Source: an uncultured Lachnospiraceae bacterium (GTDB taxonomy: Bacteria; Bacillota; Clostridia; Lachnospirales; Lachnospiraceae). Taken from it: a stretch of 8,341 bases of DNA. Below, in pieces: positions 5,670 through 8,341 of this stretch. Both the position numbers and the translations under genes were made by a program. The notes beneath the pieces were generated by a model. The model was given only the letters and a program-made list of their open reading frames with translations. It did no database searches and was not told the origin of the DNA. The DNA is taken from assembly GCA_910586025.1 (NCBI GenBank), contig CAJUIO010000048.1, positions 18,510 to 26,850 of the forward strand, written 5' to 3'. Numbering within the stretch: position 1 is the stretch's first letter; the number at the start of each line of letters is the position of its first letter.

Positions 5670-7376
5670 CTACTGCGCAATATCCCACTCATGAATATTG
5701 TTGAAGAAGCCGTACACATTGGCGTTCACCCCCGTAAGACGCTTGCTCACCGCACCCTGGGCGCTGATGATGTAGGCCGAAAACATGGGCACGTCCTCCT
5801 GAACCTTCTTGTCCACAATGGTATAGAGATCACGGATCTCATCCACACTGCCGGCAGTCTGCGTCTTTTCCAGAGCCTCGTTGATGGAAGTATCGCCATA
5901 GCTTGTCCAGCTCCCCTCTCCGCCAAGAAGCCAGGACACATCCGGATAGGGATCTACCGGTGCATAGGTGTACTGTACTGCAAACAGATCATAATCCATG
6001 GTTCCCGCCACTGTCATCAGAGTCGCCAGATCCACTGTCTGCACCTCCACCTTGATTCCCACGGCCGCCCACTGAGCCACCATAACCTGAGCCGCATTCA
6101 CAAAGGTTCCGTCACCGGAGTTCACATAGAAGCGCAAGGTCTGGCTTCCGTCCCATCCCGCCTGAGCAAGAAGCTCCTTTGCCTTGTCGGGATCATAGGG
6201 CAGAGGCGTGATGCCGCTGTCGTAAAAAGGGCTTGCGGAAGACAGAAAGCCGTCCACCACCTCGCCGTGTCCTTTCATCAGCTGCTCTAAAATCTGGTTC
6301 CTGTCAATCGCATATACAAGCGCCTGGCGCACCCTCGCATCCGGAAGATTTGCCGTCTGAATAAATACGGACTGATTGGTGATCGGGGACCCGTAGATCA
6401 CGTTCACATTTTCAAGAGCCTCTATACTCTCATAGTCCTCCTGAGGAATCGCCGTCATGGTGTGGTGAGTCAGATCAATTTCCCCCGACTGCAGCCCCGC
6501 ATAGACCTGGCTGGAATCCACGATCCGGAAATTCAGCTTCTCAATCCTGGGCGCACCTCTCCAGTACTCGGTATTGGCGGTATAAGAAATGTAGTGATCC
6601 ACATCATAATCCGTCACTCGATAAGGGCCGCTCACCACATCCGGGTGATTAAACCAGTCAAGAGTCTGCAGCTCCTGCTCGCTGTACTGCTCTAACACAT
6701 GCTTTGGCAGCGTGTGCAGATAGCAGGCGTAGGTATTCTCAAAGGTTGTAAGCGCCATGGGGTATTTGGAGGTGAACTGGACGGTTTTCTCGTCAATCAC
6801 CTGAACTCCCGCCACGCTTTCCGCTCCCTCCTCAAGAAAGCCGTCATCGCCCACACCCTCAAAAGCGTAAAGCATCAAAGTGGCGTTGGCAATCACCGGG
6901 CTCGCCAGACGGCGGAAGGTAAATTCCACATCCTGCGCCGTGACGGGCGTTCCGTCCGACCAGGTGGCGTTCTCGTCAATATGAACCACAAAGTTCTGAT
7001 TATCCTCGGTGGTAATGCTGTCTGCCAGCATGGGCTGGAAATTCAGCTCCCCGTCAAGCTCCACAAGGGGCAGGAACTGGAGCCCCACCGCATATTTGTT
7101 AATCCAGGTCTGGTCTATGGTAAAGGGGTTGATCCCTCCCAGGGAATCCGTCACGCCGATATTGACAATCCTGTCTGCGGACGCTGCCGCATCACCGCCG
7201 GAGGCTTCCTGCCCTGTCGTCTCGCCGGAGCCTGTATTTTCCTCTGCCAAGGCATCAGATTCCGTATTTCCAGGCTGTGCTCCTTCCTCCGCCTTCGGTG
7301 AGGAGCAGCCCATCATGGCCGCAGTCATCACCGCTGCCAGTATCAGGCCAACCGCCCTGCTCACTGCTTTTTTCAT
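5670..7376 (-). CDS. Peptide-type ABC transporter substrate-binding lipoprotein (SBP_bac_5 family)
   Basis: A 568-residue extracellular solute-binding lipoprotein that captures the substrate for the permeases. A lipoprotein signal peptide (MKKAVSRAVGLILAAVMTAA) runs to a slightly unusual lipobox MMGC with Cys24 as the lipidated residue. Residues 25-68 are a flexible linker rich in Glu, Gly, Ala, Ser and Thr. The binding domain follows: VNIGVTDSLGGINPF (71-85), then LADSIT...WSDGTPVTAQDVEFTFRRL (about 117-157), the hallmark of the family-5 (OppA/DppA, cluster C) proteins. VRQALVYAIDRNQI and PYDPDKAKELLAQAGW later in the chain are also typical. Full length for the family. The ATG at 7376 has AAGGAGG six bases upstream; an ATG at 7409 would put extra basic residues before the signal peptide. 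First gene of the operon, under a consensus promoter. Specificity (peptide, N-acyl amino acid or other) is not readable. Confidence 0.93.
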   Translation of the reverse strand: MKKAVSRAVGLILAAVMTAAMMGCSSPKAEEGAQPGNTESDALAEENTGSGETTGQEASGGDAAASADRIVNIGVTDSLGGINPFTIDQTWINKYAVGLQFLPLVELDGELNFQPMLADSITTEDNQNFVVHIDENATWSDGTPVTAQDVEFTFRRLASPVIANATLMLYAFEGVGDDGFLEEGAESVAGVQVIDEKTVQFTSKYPMALTTFENTYACYLHTLPKHVLEQYSEQELQTLDWFNHPDVVSGPYRVTDYDVDHYISYTANTEYWRGAPRIEKLNFRIVDSSQVYAGLQSGEIDLTHHTMTAIPQEDYESIEALENVNVIYGSPITNQSVFIQTANLPDARVRQALVYAIDRNQILEQLMKGHGEVVDGFLSSASPFYDSGITPLPYDPDKAKELLAQAGWDGSQTLRFYVNSGDGTFVNAAQVMVAQWAAVGIKVEVQTVDLATLMTVAGTMDYDLFAVQYTYAPVDPYPDVSWLLGGEGSWTSYGDTSINEALEKTQTAGSVDEIRDLYTIVDKKVQEDVPMFSAYIISAQGAVSKRLTGVNANVYGFFNNIHEWDIAQ

Positions 7377-7382
7377 AATTCT

Positions 7383-7389
7383 CCTCCTT
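7383..7389 (-). promoter_or_regulatory. Ribosome binding site of the substrate-binding protein gene
   Basis: AAGGAGG on the minus strand lies six bases before the ATG at 7376, a near-ideal site. It fixes the start at the methionine that opens the lipoprotein signal peptide and argues against the upstream in-frame ATG at 7409. Confidence 0.88.
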
Positions 7390-7406
7390 ACTGCTTTCCA
7401 TCTTTC

Positions 7407-7444
7407 CAAGTATAACCCACGACATTTATCGTGGGTTATACTTG
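7407..7444. repeat. Perfect 16-bp inverted repeat in the importer leader
   Basis: CAAGTATAACCCACGA (7407-7422) and its exact reverse complement (7429-7444) flank a 6-base centre. It lies between the predicted importer transcription start (about 7462) and the ribosome binding site, so it is transcribed and would form a very stable hairpin in the 5' leader. No U-tract follows on either strand, so it does not look like an attenuator or terminator. It may be a regulator-binding palindrome, an mRNA-stabilising 5' hairpin or a dispersed palindromic repeat. Confidence 0.95.
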
Positions 7445-7468
7445 TATTCTTGTATAGAAAGTTGATTC

Positions 7469-7497
7469 ATTATACTGTTACAGTAAATAATTGTCAA
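7469..7497 (-). promoter_or_regulatory. Consensus sigma-A promoter of the importer operon
   Basis: On the minus strand TTGACA (7497-7492) is followed after exactly 17 bp by TATAAT (7474-7469), a perfect match to the vegetative consensus at both boxes. Transcription should start near 7462, giving a leader of about 85 nt that contains the 16-bp inverted repeat. A promoter this strong usually needs repression, and a palindrome overlaps its -10 and spacer. Confidence 0.88.
7473..7485. promoter_or_regulatory. Candidate operator palindrome over the importer promoter
   Basis: TACTGT-T-ACAGTA is a 13-bp palindrome with one central base. It covers the last two bases of the -10 box and 11 bases of the spacer of the importer promoter, where a bound dimeric repressor would block RNA polymerase. 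No regulator gene is in the window, and I cannot name the family that binds it. Confidence 0.5.
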
Positions 7498-7534
7498 TAT
7501 TTATGGGAAAAAAGTCCAAAATAACCCTTCTTTC

Positions 7535-7563
7535 TTGACAAACAGGGAAATCAGAGCTATATT
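7535..7563 (+). promoter_or_regulatory. Sigma-A promoter of the C39-like peptidase gene
   Basis: TTGACA (7535-7540), a 17-bp spacer and TATATT (7558-7563) match the vegetative consensus at 11 of 12 bases. Transcription should start near 7570, leaving a leader of about 57 nt before the ATG at 7627. The -35 boxes of this and the importer promoter are only 37 bp apart, back to back. Confidence 0.82.
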
Positions 7564-7626
7564 ATGATCACTTTTCAGCTTATCTGTTTTACTATATTTT
7601 TATACAAAAATACACAGGAATTTATC

Positions 7627-8241
7627 ATGAAAAATTTACTTATTTATCAGACCTCCGAATATGACTGCGGGCCGGTATCTCTCATCAACGGAATACGGTA
7701 TCTCTATGACAGGGAGGAAATCTATCCCGACCTGGTGAAATTTATCATGCTCTACTGCATGGACAGCTATAATGATGCGGGCGAGCCCTGCAAGCACGGC
7801 ACCTCTCCCGCCGCAATGAATTATATGGCAAGCTGGCTCAATCATTTCGGCCAGAGTAAATGCTTTCCCATTCACTGTGATTATCTCTCCGGGGAATCGG
7901 TGAGCCTTGCCCGGGAAGCAGGGATTACAAGCGCACTGCGAAGCGGCGGCGTTGTCGTGCTGCGCCTCTTTCTTGACGTGCCCCACTATGTTCTTCTTAC
8001 GGGCGTGGAGGAGGATCAGATTCTTCTGTTTGATCCTTATTATGAGGAAGCGGATGATCCCGATCTGGATGAGGAATATTCGGAGGCCGGGATTTCCTTT
8101 GTCTGGGATCAGCCAAAGAAGGCCAACCGAAGAATCGCCATAGAACGGCTTGACCGGACGGGGCACGGATATTATGAGATGGGCGAGACCGCCTGCCGGG
8201 AGGCGCTGATTATGTACAGCACAAAGGAGCGGGCCGTTTAA
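7627..8241 (+). CDS. Stand-alone cytoplasmic C39-like cysteine peptidase family protein
   Basis: A 204-residue protein with the papain-like C39 fold pattern. Near its N-terminus QTSEYDCGPVSL (8-19) gives the oxyanion-hole Gln8 and catalytic Cys14 at the classic six-residue spacing. VPHYVLLTGV (118-127) supplies His120, and LLFDPYY (133-139) supplies Asp136, so the full catalytic set appears present. An acidic stretch follows (140-153, EEADDPDLDEEYSE). There is no signal peptide, membrane segment or ABC domain, unlike the bacteriocin exporters in which C39 domains trim double-glycine leaders; this copy should act in the cytoplasm. The ATG at 7627 has AGGA seven bases upstream. The in-frame ATG at 7564 lies directly against the -10 box, upstream of the likely transcription start, so it is rejected. 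Similar stand-alone proteins occur in Lachnospiraceae; substrate unknown. Probably co-transcribed with the gene at 8310. Confidence 0.82.
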   Translation: MKNLLIYQTSEYDCGPVSLINGIRYLYDREEIYPDLVKFIMLYCMDSYNDAGEPCKHGTSPAAMNYMASWLNHFGQSKCFPIHCDYLSGESVSLAREAGITSALRSGGVVVLRLFLDVPHYVLLTGVEEDQILLFDPYYEEADDPDLDEEYSEAGISFVWDQPKKANRRIAIERLDRTGHGYYEMGETACREALIMYSTKERAV

Positions 8242-8252
8242 GACCCGCACTC
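8227..8252 (+). other. Weak stem-loop at the end of the C39-like gene
   Basis: GCGGG (8229-8233) pairs with CCCGC (8244-8248) around a loop that contains the TAA stop codon; GAG and CTC could extend the stem past a bulged A. It is followed by TTCTATC, not a clear U-tract. It may weakly terminate or process the message, but I would not call it a terminator. Confidence 0.3.
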
Positions 8253-8309
8253 TTCTATCAAACCGTTTTAAATCAGATATCTCATTCAGAGAGGAGAAGA
8301 CTATAAGCC

Positions 8310-8341
8310 ATGAAAACAAATTTTCACACACATACAAGTCT
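8310..8341 (+). CDS. PHP-domain protein, first codons only (histidinol-phosphatase-like)
   Basis: The ATG at 8310 opens MKTNFHTHTS and runs off the right edge. FHTHT near the N-terminus is the first metal-binding motif of the PHP (polymerase and histidinol phosphatase) family, and a clostridial histidinol-phosphatase-type PHP protein typically begins just this way. GAGGAG lies at 8291-8296, a rather long 13 nt upstream, and an in-frame stop at 8304 rules out an earlier start. It lies 68 bp after the C39-like gene on the same strand with no clear promoter between. Only about ten residues are visible, so the family call is good but the specific role (histidine synthesis or another phosphoesterase) is open. 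Confidence 0.6.
   Translation, partial: MKTNFHTHTS

Noticed and set aside
7377..7409. Longer start for the substrate-binding protein
   Set aside because: It would place MERWKAVRRRI before a complete lipoprotein signal peptide, and it runs across the AAGGAGG site that serves the ATG at 7376.
7407..7444. Inverted repeat as an intrinsic terminator or attenuator
   Set aside because: Neither strand has a U-tract after the stem, and on the importer side the ribosome binding site follows directly.
7564..7626. 21-residue N-terminal extension of the C39-like protein
   Set aside because: The ATG at 7564 directly abuts the -10 box, upstream of the predicted transcription start, and has no ribosome binding site.
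7636..8337. Minus-strand reading frame of 233 codons
   Set aside because: It is antisense to the C39-like gene, which has a promoter, ribosome binding site and catalytic motifs.
1..8341. tRNA, rRNA or insertion sequence
   Set aside because: No cloverleaf-like or rRNA-like stretch was seen between the genes, and no transposase or terminal inverted repeats flanking a gene were found.

Overview
The window looks like a chromosomal segment from a gut-type Firmicute (Bacillota), most likely a Lachnospiraceae / Clostridium cluster XIVa relative. This rests on strong AGGAGG ribosome binding sites, sigma-A promoters of TTGACA-17-TATAAT form, tightly packed operons, and protein sequences that resemble clostridial homologues. 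The assignment is by protein style only; no database search was possible.

About 7 kb of the minus strand (from about 7462 down to 499) is one peptide-type ABC importer operon. The order of transcription is a lipoprotein substrate-binding protein (7376-5670), two ATPases of OppD and OppF type (5565-4558 and 4574-3555), two permeases of OppB and OppC type (3558-2611 and 2601-1711), and an M20-family amidohydrolase (1672-524). From the first ATPase onward the genes overlap or sit within a few tens of bases. The only sizeable gap, 104 bp after the binding-protein gene, holds a 14-bp stem-loop. A consensus promoter precedes the operon and an AT-rich hairpin with a U-tract ends it. The natural reading is import of a small peptide or N-acylated amino acid followed by cytoplasmic deacylation; the substrate cannot be read from the sequence.

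Downstream on the same strand, with its own promoter, is the 5' part of a gene (364 to the left edge) whose product is almost pure heptad repeat, encoded by nearly identical 42-bp DNA units.

On the plus strand, divergent from the importer, a second consensus promoter drives a stand-alone cytoplasmic C39-like cysteine peptidase (7627-8241). It is followed by the first codons of a PHP-domain protein (8310 to the right edge). The 250-bp divergent region holds both promoters back to back, a 13-bp palindrome across the importer promoter's -10 and spacer, and a perfect 16-bp inverted repeat in the importer's 5' leader.

Most of the window is ordinary transport and metabolism. The parts worth a second look are the regulatory palindromes, the intercistronic hairpin, the stand-alone C39-like protein and the heptad-repeat gene. 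I do not see clear proof of a wholly new system.
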